Made by a program: the position numbers and the translations under genes
Notes under the pieces: generated by a model
What the model saw: only the letters and a program-made list of their open reading frames with translations
Told to the model about the DNA's origin: nothing
Databases searched by the model: none
NCBI GenBank assembly: GCA_945865705.1
Contig: CAMBEY010000198.1
Span: forward strand, 1-5,705
Reading direction: 5' to 3'
Source of the DNA: Candidatus Sulfopaludibacter sp. SbA3
GTDB lineage: Bacteria > Acidobacteriota > Terriglobia > 2-12-FULL-54-10
DNA length: 5,705 nt
Shown here: positions 1 through 5,705 of the stretch, piece by piece
Layout of the letters: every line of letters begins with the position of its first letter
Numbering within the stretch: position 1 is the stretch's first letter

Positions 1-415
1 GCTTCACCGCGTCGAGCAATTCCTTCTTGGTCTTCAGGTCCCGCATCGTGCCCAGCACCTTGCCGCCGATCAGCGTCTCTTTGTAGAGATTGCCCGCGAC
101 CATGTCATTGTCGGCGTCGGTGGCGACGAAGCCGGGAATCACCGTGCGCCCCTTTAGATCGAACACTCTCGTCTCGGGCCCCTTCAGACGCAGCACGTCT
201 GCATCGCTGCCCACCGCCAGGAACTTTCCGTCGCGCACGGCGACGGCCTGCGCCTTGGCGAAGCTCTCATTCACTGTAAAAATATTTCCATTATGGAAAA
301 TAGCCTGCGGATAGGAGAGCAGTTCCGGCGGCACGCTCTGCGCGCGAGCCGCATCCGCCGCGAACGCGGCGATGAGTACGGCGACGAAAATGAATTGCGA
401 AAACTTCCTTGTCAT
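1..415 (-). CDS. Exported YtcJ-like amidohydrolase, N-terminal part (copy B, runs off left edge)
   Basis: The N-terminal 138 residues of an amidohydrolase-superfamily protein are visible; the catalytic barrel continues beyond the left edge. Residues 1-25 form a Sec-type signal peptide: a basic start (MTRKF), a hydrophobic stretch, and an Ala-Arg-Ala/Gln cleavage site, so the product should be periplasmic or secreted. Next come the small N-terminal beta domain typical of the family (IFHNGNIFTV, then VRDGKFLAVG) and the turn into the barrel, TVIPGF. The usual His-x-His metal ligands after this turn are replaced by D100-A101-D102. The protein is about two thirds identical, without gaps, to the complete amidohydrolase at 1649-3424 over some 93 residues after the signal peptide. 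The start is ATG at 415 with a strong GGAGGA five bases upstream. It follows the DinB-like gene by 68 bp. The substrate cannot be read from the sequence, and the presence of the remaining active-site residues cannot be checked here. Confidence 0.9.
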   Translation of the reverse strand, partial: MTRKFSQFIFVAVLIAAFAADAARAQSVPPELLSYPQAIFHNGNIFTVNESFAKAQAVAVRDGKFLAVGSDADVLRLKGPETRVFDLKGRTVIPGFVATDADNDMVAGNLYKETLIGGKVLGTMRDLKTKKELLDAVK

Positions 416-420
416 GCGAA

Positions 421-426
421 TCCTCC
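421..426 (-). promoter_or_regulatory. Ribosome binding site of amidohydrolase copy B
   Basis: On the minus strand this reads GGAGGA, a near-perfect Shine-Dalgarno sequence, with five bases between it and the ATG at 415. It fixes the start that gives a complete signal peptide. No clear -35/-10 pair was seen in the 68-bp gap to the DinB-like gene, which suggests read-through from upstream. Confidence 0.75.
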
Positions 427-483
427 AATGACCATTGCGGCTACAGAAACTTTTTCCAACTTATGGGATCTCTGCCGTGCTCT

Positions 484-981
484 TCATAGCCCGGCTTGCT
501 GCTCCCAACTAAGGACATCGCCCTCCGGCAACTCTTCGAGCCCAAGTCGCCTGAGCATGTAGAGCAACTGTGCTCGATGGTGCATGCTGTGCGTAATGAT
601 ATGGGCGATACTCCCGCCATACGACTTCTCGGCAGGAGGGCTATCCAGTGTATCGACCCATCGGTCATCCCAACCGTCGCGTTGGGCAACTGCCCGGGAT
701 ACCTTGGCCAAGTCTGCCGCGGCGCGGTCCAGCCGCTCGATCAAATTGGAAACAGACTGGCCCGGGGACAGCTTCTCTATATCCGCACGCGTGAAGTGAC
801 CCGCCATGAGACTCGACCACACCTCAACATTGAAGATGATGTGGTCCAATGTAGCCCGCACGGTCTTGTGCCCGATGTCGAACTCTCGATCGAGTTGTTC
901 ATCGGTCAGTGACTCGCACCGAAACAGTAACTGGCGCGTAGTCCAAGCATCATGCCTCAGCAAGCGGTCTAACAAATCCAT
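484..981 (-). CDS. DinB/YfiT-family putative metalloprotein
   Basis: A 165-residue protein of the size and pattern of the DinB/YfiT four-helix-bundle superfamily. It opens with an amphipathic helix carrying HDAWTTRQLL. A second helix carries L-D-H47-I, and a later helix carries H127-I-I-T-H131-S-M-H-H135-R followed by LLYMLRRLG. H47, H131 and H135 match the metal-binding His triad of the family (the last pair as His-x3-His-Arg). It has no signal peptide, so it is probably cytoplasmic. Characterised relatives include metal- and thiol-dependent transferases or isomerases, but most members are uncharacterised and the name DinB does not by itself imply a DNA-damage role. It starts 13 bp after the stop of the cohesin-like gene, with its Shine-Dalgarno inside that gap, and lies 68 bp before the second amidohydrolase, so it is probably co-transcribed with both. 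Family assignment is confident; the reaction is unknown. Confidence 0.9.
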   Translation of the reverse strand: MDLLDRLLRHDAWTTRQLLFRCESLTDEQLDREFDIGHKTVRATLDHIIFNVEVWSSLMAGHFTRADIEKLSPGQSVSNLIERLDRAAADLAKVSRAVAQRDGWDDRWVDTLDSPPAEKSYGGSIAHIITHSMHHRAQLLYMLRRLGLEELPEGDVLSWEQQAGL

Positions 982-987
982 CGGCTA

Positions 988-993
988 TCCTCT
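988..993 (-). promoter_or_regulatory. Ribosome binding site of the DinB-like gene
   Basis: The minus strand reads AGAGGA, six bases before the ATG at 981. It begins one base after the TAG stop (997-995) of the cohesin-like gene. This tight arrangement suggests translational coupling and supports the chosen start. Confidence 0.65.
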
Positions 994-994
994 T

Positions 995-1609
995 CTAGTG
1001 CGTGAAGAAGAAGCAGCCGACGACCACCGGCTCCTGCGTGATCTTCACCAGGCCATACTCCACCTGCGCCTGCGGGCTGTCGGGCAATATCGGCTGATCG
1101 TCGATCCACGCTTCCGGGTTAATGCGAATCACCTGATCGGGCGCCGGATCGGCGACTTTGAAAAACAGCGTGGCGATCTGTCCGCTGGGAAACGCCGCGT
1201 CGCCTCCGGCGGGCATCTCGAAATTTATCTCCAGCATTTGTTCGTCGCCTGCCGCCTGGCCCCCAGCGGCCTTCATCTGGAGCTTCACGCGCCGCGAGAG
1301 ATAGGCGTCTTCCATGCGCAGATAAGACAACACCTTGCCGGGAAACGGGAAACGCGCGCGCAGCTTTTTCACCGGCGCGGTGCCGGACTTCTGCGCGAAT
1401 AACACCATGACGCTGACTTCATTGCCGGGCTGGACGAACACCTTACTGATGCTGAGGGTGTAATCCGTCTCGCGCGGCGGCGGGGCGTCATCGGGTGAAT
1501 ACGCATCCTGCCCCCGCGCCGCCCCGCATACAAGCATGAAGGCGGTGAAGCTGGCCAACATCAAGCGAACGGGCCGTAAGCGGCCAGGCCGTGCAATCAT
1601 CTTCCGCAT
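995..1609 (-). CDS. Exported cohesin-like domain protein
   Basis: From ATG 1609 this is a 204-residue protein. Residues 1-33 look like a Sec signal peptide: an Arg/Lys-rich n-region, the hydrophobic run LMLASFTAFMLV, then CGAARG/Q. A short Pro/Asp-rich linker follows. The region from about residue 50 to 190 has the beta-strand pattern of cohesin-type (carbohydrate-binding-like) sandwiches: TLSISKVFVQPGNEVSVMVLF near the start and SGQIATLFFKV near the end. Cohesins bind dockerins in cellulosomes, but isolated cohesin-like domains also occur in bacteria without cellulosomes, where their partners are mostly unknown. No dockerin is visible here. The protein ends unusually in VVVGCFFFTH. Start choice: an in-frame ATG at 1648 directly abuts the upstream TAG but has no Shine-Dalgarno and adds only 13 residues encoded by a G-rich repeat. 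ATG 1609 has GGGGAG ten bases upstream, and ATG 1600 is also possible. The gene is certain; the domain call comes from pattern only. Confidence 0.8.
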   Translation of the reverse strand: MRKMIARPGRLRPVRLMLASFTAFMLVCGAARGQDAYSPDDAPPPRETDYTLSISKVFVQPGNEVSVMVLFAQKSGTAPVKKLRARFPFPGKVLSYLRMEDAYLSRRVKLQMKAAGGQAAGDEQMLEINFEMPAGGDAAFPSGQIATLFFKVADPAPDQVIRINPEAWIDDQPILPDSPQAQVEYGLVKITQEPVVVGCFFFTH

Positions 1610-1614
1610 TCCAA

Positions 1615-1646
1615 CCCTACTCCCCACTGCCAACACCCCACTCCCC
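1615..1646 (-). repeat. G-rich imperfect direct repeat with G-quadruplex potential
   Basis: Read on the minus (coding) strand, four runs of three or four G occur in 32 bases: GGGG-AGT-GGGG, a 10-base spacer, then GGGG-AGTA-GGG. The motif TGGGGAGTNGGG appears twice, making two imperfect units. It lies directly after the amidohydrolase stop (1649) and before the preferred start of the cohesin-like gene (1609), so it would sit in the mRNA leader of that gene and supplies its Shine-Dalgarno. A fold into a quadruplex is inferred, not shown; the middle loop is longer than the common 1-7 base rule. Confidence 0.5.
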
Positions 1647-1648
1647 AT

Positions 1649-3424
1649 CTACAAAGTGCCGTAAACGACGCGGCCATCCACCACGGCTCCGACCACTGGA
1701 ATCTTGCCGATCTGATTCTCCGGGATGGTCATGTAGTCCGCGCCGAGTATGGCCATGTCAGCCTTCTTGCCCTTCTCGATGGAGCCGATAATTTTTTCTT
1801 CGCCGATGTAGCGCGCCGCCCAGATGGTTACCATCTTCAGCGCGGTGGGCCGGTCAATGGCCTGATCCGGTCCCCAGATACGTCCGGCCTTATCGCGCCG
1901 CGAAATGTAGTTCTGCATCTTCTCGAAGCTGGCGTCCTCCATGTGAACTTTATATCCGCGCGAGATCAGTTGCGGCACGGGCTGGACATCGTGAATCCGG
2001 TCGCCGTACAACTCGACGGCCTTCTCGGGGTACTGCCACATCTTCCCCAAGCCGCGGCGCACATCGTTCTTCAGCATTAGCGCGGTGTTCTTGTCATTCC
2101 AAAACATGTTGTGGTCCAGCCCAAACGGACGGAAGCGCTGCGGCATGACCACGCCGGGATCATTCACCGCCGCGTCAATGGCCTCCAGCCACACCTGCGT
2201 CGCGCCATCGCCCACGTTGTGGATGCCTGTGGTGTTCCATCCATAGCGGACGGCCACTTGAACGTTCTCCCACTCGGTCAGATTGCTCTTCACGGCGGCA
2301 TCGTCCCAACTGCCGGTGTTCTCGCCGAAGCCGATCCACTTGTTCTCGCCGTGCGGTTTGAAGCCATATCCGCCGGAGCGAACTTTCGGGTCGAGCGTCA
2401 GAGCGCTGCCGATGTCGCCATTGCCGTCGGCGGACGCCAGACCCGCGCCGACGATCTTCACCATGTCGCCCAGCCCGAAGTCCACGAGGTTGCCCAGCCG
2501 CCGCAGATAGGCCTCCGCGAAGGGGTTCTGGCGCAGGAAGTCGTGTGAGGCGTAGAGGCGCATGTCCAGTTCGTTGCGGTGGTAGATCACATTCACCACC
2601 GAGAGCGCGTAGCCCTGCGTGTGCGCCACCATCGAAGTAATGCCGCGCTTGTGCAGATCGGTGAACATGGCTTTCTGTTCCGCGATGGCCTTCTCGTCGA
2701 TTACCGGCCAGGGCCGGATATCCCATCCCACCACGCCGGTGGTCTGACCATAGAGCTGCCCGTTGGGCTTGCCGCTTGCGTCTTTTATGAAGCCGGGATG
2801 CTGCGCGCCCAAGGGCATGCGTTCAATCACGCGGGCCAGCATGGACGAATTTACGATCATGTCGGAGGAGGTGATGCTCAGCACCAGCCCGTTCTTCGGG
2901 CTGACCGTATCCAGATCCTTCGCCGTCAGCCGCAGCGAGTCCATGCTCTCTTCCTGTCCGCGCAGGAAAATGTCTTCGCCCGCAGGGCGCTTCGCGACTA
3001 CCGCCGCGATTTCCTTGAGCACGCCGGCGCGGTCGAGCGACTTGACGCCGTCGCCGAGTTGGCGATTGATGAGCGTGTCTTTGTAAAGATTGCCAGCGAC
3101 CAAGTCGTTGTCGGCATCTGTCATGATCATGCCGGGGATCACCGTCTTGCCGCCCAGGTCGATCAAGCGGGTCTCCGGGCCGCGCAGCGCAAGCGCTTGC
3201 GCGTTAGTGCCCACCGCGAGAAACTTGCCATCGCGGATGGCCACGGCCTGCGCCGTTGTAAACTGCTCGTCAGCGGTAAGGATTTTGCCATTGGTGAAAA
3301 TAGTCTGCGGATAGCTGATCAACTCCGCGGGAATGCTCTGCGCCTCGGCGGGCTGAAATATCCCCGCGATGGAAATAGCCAGTCCGAAAATGACGGTCAG
3401 TAATTTTGGCATGTTGTTGGTCAT
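1649..3424 (-). CDS. Exported YtcJ-like amidohydrolase (copy A, complete)
   Basis: A complete 591-residue protein, about the usual length for the YtcJ/Amidohydro_3 group. Residues 1-28 form a Sec signal peptide ending Ala-Glu-Ala/Gln, so it should be exported. The N-terminal beta domain (IFTNGKILTADEQ, then IRDGKFLAVG) leads into TVIPGM at 94-99. Later family motifs are recognisable: MVKIVGAG with K323 as candidate carbamylated lysine, TGIHNVGDG with H402, FGLDHNMFW with H438, and HMED with D497. The C-terminal strand block GSIEKGKKADMAIL is typical of the family. The striking difference is D103-A104-D105 where the metal-binding His-x-His should be. It may therefore hold a different metal, one metal only, or none. 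The start is ATG 3424, with AGGA seven bases upstream. The gene follows malQ by 124 bp and may be first in an operon with the cohesin-like, DinB-like and paralogous amidohydrolase genes. Family placement is confident; substrate and activity are unknown. Confidence 0.92.
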   Translation of the reverse strand: MTNNMPKLLTVIFGLAISIAGIFQPAEAQSIPAELISYPQTIFTNGKILTADEQFTTAQAVAIRDGKFLAVGTNAQALALRGPETRLIDLGGKTVIPGMIMTDADNDLVAGNLYKDTLINRQLGDGVKSLDRAGVLKEIAAVVAKRPAGEDIFLRGQEESMDSLRLTAKDLDTVSPKNGLVLSITSSDMIVNSSMLARVIERMPLGAQHPGFIKDASGKPNGQLYGQTTGVVGWDIRPWPVIDEKAIAEQKAMFTDLHKRGITSMVAHTQGYALSVVNVIYHRNELDMRLYASHDFLRQNPFAEAYLRRLGNLVDFGLGDMVKIVGAGLASADGNGDIGSALTLDPKVRSGGYGFKPHGENKWIGFGENTGSWDDAAVKSNLTEWENVQVAVRYGWNTTGIHNVGDGATQVWLEAIDAAVNDPGVVMPQRFRPFGLDHNMFWNDKNTALMLKNDVRRGLGKMWQYPEKAVELYGDRIHDVQPVPQLISRGYKVHMEDASFEKMQNYISRRDKAGRIWGPDQAIDRPTALKMVTIWAARYIGEEKIIGSIEKGKKADMAILGADYMTIPENQIGKIPVVGAVVDGRVVYGTL

Positions 3425-3426
3425 AG

Positions 3427-3436
3427 TCCCTTCCTT
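3427..3436 (-). promoter_or_regulatory. Ribosome binding site of amidohydrolase copy A
   Basis: The minus strand reads AAGGAAGGGA. Its AGGA core is seven bases before the ATG at 3424, favouring this start over the in-frame ATG four codons later. Confidence 0.65.
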
Positions 3437-3502
3437 TTGCCGATATAAACCTTTGCCTCACTCGCCTCTTGCCTGCGCCGGGCGAGCTAGGGCGCACCGC
3501 AA

Positions 3503-3512
3503 GAGTATACTC
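3503..3512 (-). promoter_or_regulatory. Possible -10 box within a 10-bp palindrome, upstream of amidohydrolase copy A
   Basis: GAGTATACTC is a perfect palindrome about 80 bases before the amidohydrolase start, in the 124-bp gap after malQ. It contains TATACT (3509-3504 on the minus strand), one mismatch from the sigma70 -10 consensus. No good -35 hexamer was found 16-18 bases upstream, so this is only a candidate for the promoter of the downstream cluster. Being palindromic, it could also be half of an operator or simply chance. Confidence 0.3.
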
Positions 3513-3548
3513 AAGCCCCACCGTAATTTCCATTTCTGATGCTGGTAG

Positions 3549-5705
3549 TTAGACGTGGCTCCGCCGCTGTGCGTTGCGCCGCTTGGAGATCATCTGAAGT
3601 AATTGCCGAATTTCCCGCGAGGCGCGAATCTGCTCCAGGGACTTACGCGCCTTGCGCCGCCAATTGGGCACATCGGGAGAACTGGTGCCCGCGCCGGTTC
3701 CGGGAATGTTCTGTGGCGCGTCCTCCAGCCACAGGTCTTCCAGATTGATGAGCACCGTCTCCGCCGGACTGCTGGCCAGATATTCCAGGCAGCGCGGTAA
3801 TAGTTTGCCGGCCTCCGATCCGGCCTTGGCGCGAAGGGCGAAGTGGCGCGCCAGCGCGGCCACGGTTTTGCGCCGTCCCAACTTCTCCGCTGCCGCGCGC
3901 TCCCGCGAAAAAACGCCGAGGCGTTCAAAATCATCCACGTCGCGGCCCGCAATGTAGCCCGCGAAGGGCGGCGTATCATGCGTGTTCAGGCTGGCCACGT
4001 CTGTTTGCGACGGAGTGCCGATTGGCGTGCGCGCGTCCGGCGAAACGGCAAACTGGAAGACGTAAAGCCCATGCGTCTGATGCCGTTTCATCGCTCGGTT
4101 CACCGCTGCGGGAACGGTGCCGAGGTTTTCGCCGGCGATCACGGTGCGGGCGCGATGCGACTCGATGCTTAACACCGCGTACATCTCCTGGTGCGGATAT
4201 CCCACGTAAACGCCCTCTTGCGTGTCGATCCCCTCGGGAATCCAATAGAGCCGGTGCAGTCCCATTACGTGATCGATGCGCAACAGGCTGGCGTGGCGCA
4301 TATGATGTTGCAGGCAGTCGCGCAGATAGCGATACCCGTCGCGCCGGTTGGCCTGCGGGTCGAGCGGAGGGAACTCCCACTTTTGCCCATTCGGGAAGAG
4401 GCCGTCGGGCGGTGCGCCCGCCGATGCGCGATGCGCGAACAAACTCTGGTGCCGCCAGACGTCGTATCCCTCCGGATGAACGCCCAATGGAAAGTCCAGA
4501 TATAGACCGTCTCGTTCGAGCGCCACGTTGGAACCCTTGCGCGCGGCAGAGGATTGCGCTATTTTCCCTAGCTGCCCTTCGGCCAGCCACTGGACATATT
4601 GGTGATAGCCAACGCGCGCCGCCGCGGCATCGCCCGCCGCGATACATCCATTGCGCGGACGCGTCGGCCATTCGGTCCACGGCTCACTCCGCTGCTCCTG
4701 CAATGCGCGGAAGCGCGCGTAGTCCTGCAATTCCGGATGGGCTGATACGTAGTCGCGGAAGGCTCTAGCGCGCGTGGAGTCAATGGAATTTCGATGTGCG
4801 CCGACTTGCTCTGCCATAGCCTCCAGCACGGTGCGCTTCAGGGCCATAGCCCGGCTGTAATCCACCAACGGGGCGGAGCGAATCTCGCGAATCTGTTGCT
4901 GCCATGCCGTGGATTCAACGATCTGCCGCGCCGCACCCCGGTGCGTTGCGGAGGATTCGCAGAATTCCGGCTCGCTAGTCGGGTCCACATACAGCTCGTT
5001 CCAGAACAGGCGGCTGATGGGCTTATAGGGGCTGGGCTCGCAGGGTTCATCTAGAAAACTGGCGAGCAACGGCAAGGTGCCGGTCAGCGCGCCGCCCATC
5101 TCGCGCACCCATCTGTGCAGCTTCCCCAGGGAAGAGAAGTTGCCCGTGCCCCAATCTCCGCGTGAACGCAGTGCGTATAAAGGGAGAAAGGCTCCCCACT
5201 GGTGTTGTGGCGTACCGGGCGGGGAATAGCATCGCACGGGCGCGGCGATCACCAGCGTTTCGAGTGCATCGCTCTTATGCCCTGAACGCGTTATATCCAG
5301 CTTCAAGCGGTGGTAGCCGATGGGTAATCGCAGGCTGGGATTCAAATGCAGGGTCCATGCAGCCGCATGGGTGGCGGACGAAGGCGTGAGCGCGGACGGT
5401 GGCAAATCCCGTTGCAGCGTCTCGCCGCTCTCCAGATGCAGTGCCAAGCGGATTACCCCGTGAGTTTTGTCGGAGATCCGTTGTGCTGGAAGCTGCAACG
5501 CGATGCGCGACAGCCGGCCATCCCAGGCGATTTGCACGGGCGCAATCGGTTCGCGGACAATCTCAGCACGACGTGCTCGGATCGCCTCACGGGTTCCAGC
5601 AACGCCGGATAGCGCTGCGCCCAGCGCTGCTACGCCCAGCGCTTGAAGCGTGCCAATCAGCGCGTCCGCCGAAGCCGTCTGATGCTGGCCAAAGCAGTCG
5701 CGGTA
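3549..5705 (-). CDS. malQ: 4-alpha-glucanotransferase (amylomaltase, GH77), 5' end beyond right edge
   Basis: This enzyme transfers alpha-1,4-glucan segments between maltodextrins in the cytoplasm, in maltose/glycogen turnover. The frame stays open from the TAA at 3549 to the right edge, giving 718 visible residues. The first 56 (YRDCFGQHQTASADAL and on) resemble the N-terminal region of E. coli-type MalQ, so the GTG at 5537 is internal and the true start lies outside the window. Visible residues 1 to about 155 are an N-terminal helical segment plus beta-sandwich. The barrel then carries GDWGTGNF, SPYKPISR and the GH77 catalytic residues: nucleophile D478 in RIDH (codon 4274-4272), acid/base E526 in AGENLG (4130-4128), and the transition-state stabiliser D577 in THDT (3977-3975). 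The C-terminal NIPGT...PNWRRK motif is present but has a longer Gly/Ser-rich loop between its halves than usual. All key residues are intact, so it should be active. The 124-bp gap downstream suggests a unit separate from the amidohydrolase cluster. Confidence 0.95.
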   Translation of the reverse strand, partial: YRDCFGQHQTASADALIGTLQALGVAALGAALSGVAGTREAIRARRAEIVREPIAPVQIAWDGRLSRIALQLPAQRISDKTHGVIRLALHLESGETLQRDLPPSALTPSSATHAAAWTLHLNPSLRLPIGYHRLKLDITRSGHKSDALETLVIAAPVRCYSPPGTPQHQWGAFLPLYALRSRGDWGTGNFSSLGKLHRWVREMGGALTGTLPLLASFLDEPCEPSPYKPISRLFWNELYVDPTSEPEFCESSATHRGAARQIVESTAWQQQIREIRSAPLVDYSRAMALKRTVLEAMAEQVGAHRNSIDSTRARAFRDYVSAHPELQDYARFRALQEQRSEPWTEWPTRPRNGCIAAGDAAAARVGYHQYVQWLAEGQLGKIAQSSAARKGSNVALERDGLYLDFPLGVHPEGYDVWRHQSLFAHRASAGAPPDGLFPNGQKWEFPPLDPQANRRDGYRYLRDCLQHHMRHASLLRIDHVMGLHRLYWIPEGIDTQEGVYVGYPHQEMYAVLSIESHRARTVIAGENLGTVPAAVNRAMKRHQTHGLYVFQFAVSPDARTPIGTPSQTDVASLNTHDTPPFAGYIAGRDVDDFERLGVFSRERAAAEKLGRRKTVAALARHFALRAKAGSEAGKLLPRCLEYLASSPAETVLINLEDLWLEDAPQNIPGTGAGTSSPDVPNWRRKARKSLEQIRASREIRQLLQMISKRRNAQRRSHV

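Noticed and set aside
806..1402. Plus-strand open frame spanning parts of the DinB-like and cohesin-like genes
   Set aside because: It crosses the boundary of two genes that both have good motifs and ribosome binding sites on the other strand, and its product has no recognisable features.
1480..1520. Lipoprotein signal (Cys in LVCGAA) in the cohesin-like protein
   Set aside because: The residue before Cys is Val, where a lipobox needs a small residue such as Gly, Ala or Ser; an ordinary Sec signal peptide fits better.
3104..3118. Asp-x-Asp as an assembly or base-calling artefact
   Set aside because: The change needs several base differences, and the same residues occur independently in the paralogue 3 kb away with different flanking bases and codons.
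2579..3403. Long open frame on the plus strand opposite amidohydrolase copy A (274 codons)
   Set aside because: It is the antisense shadow of a well-supported gene in GC-rich DNA. The translation is His/Arg/Ala-rich with no recognisable domain.
3475..3495. GCGCC/GGCGC inverted repeat after malQ as a terminator
   Set aside because: The stem is only five pairs with an 11-base loop, and no T-run follows on the minus strand.
4022..4768. Long open frame on the plus strand opposite malQ (248 codons)
   Set aside because: It is very Arg/Ala-rich with no domain pattern, and it lies fully within the conserved catalytic region of malQ.
5535..5537. GTG as the start of malQ
   Set aside because: The frame stays open for 56 more codons to the window edge, and those codons resemble the N-terminal region of MalQ, so this is an internal Val.

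Overview
The window is gene-dense and moderately GC-rich. Every supported gene lies on the minus strand, so transcription runs from high to low coordinates. The sequence points to a Gram-negative-type bacterium with many exported proteins. The mix of an E. coli-like GH77 amylomaltase, secreted amidohydrolases, a free cohesin-like protein and a DinB-like protein would suit Acidobacteriota, but that placement is an inference from gene style, not from a marker gene.

Layout in transcription order. (1) 5705-3549: a 4-alpha-glucanotransferase (MalQ, GH77) whose 5' end lies beyond the right edge; all three catalytic carboxylates are visible. (2) A 124-bp gap holding a possible -10 box inside a perfect 10-bp palindrome. 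(3) 3424-1649: a complete exported amidohydrolase of the YtcJ-like type. (4) 1609-995: a small exported protein with a cohesin-like beta-sandwich pattern. Its start region overlaps a G-rich, quadruplex-capable repeat. (5) 981-484: a DinB/YfiT-type four-helix metalloprotein with its histidine triad. (6) 415-1: the N-terminal 138 residues of a second exported amidohydrolase, a close paralogue of the gene at 3424-1649, running off the left edge.

Genes 3 to 6 are closely spaced (gaps of 39 or 0 bp, then 13 bp, then 68 bp) and may form one operon, separate from malQ, which has a housekeeping role in cytoplasmic glycogen/maltodextrin metabolism. Three of the four encode proteins with signal peptides, so the cluster probably acts mainly in the periplasm or at the cell surface.

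The most unusual observation is that both amidohydrolases lack the metal-binding His-x-His that normally follows the first beta strand. Both have Asp-Ala-Asp at exactly that place, in a block conserved between the two copies. The later Lys, His, His and Asp ligand candidates are still recognisable in the complete copy. This points to a divergent exported amidohydrolase subgroup with either an altered metal site or a non-hydrolytic role. No RNA genes, CRISPR arrays, insertion sequences or convincing terminators were found, and no stretch longer than about 125 bases lacks a gene.
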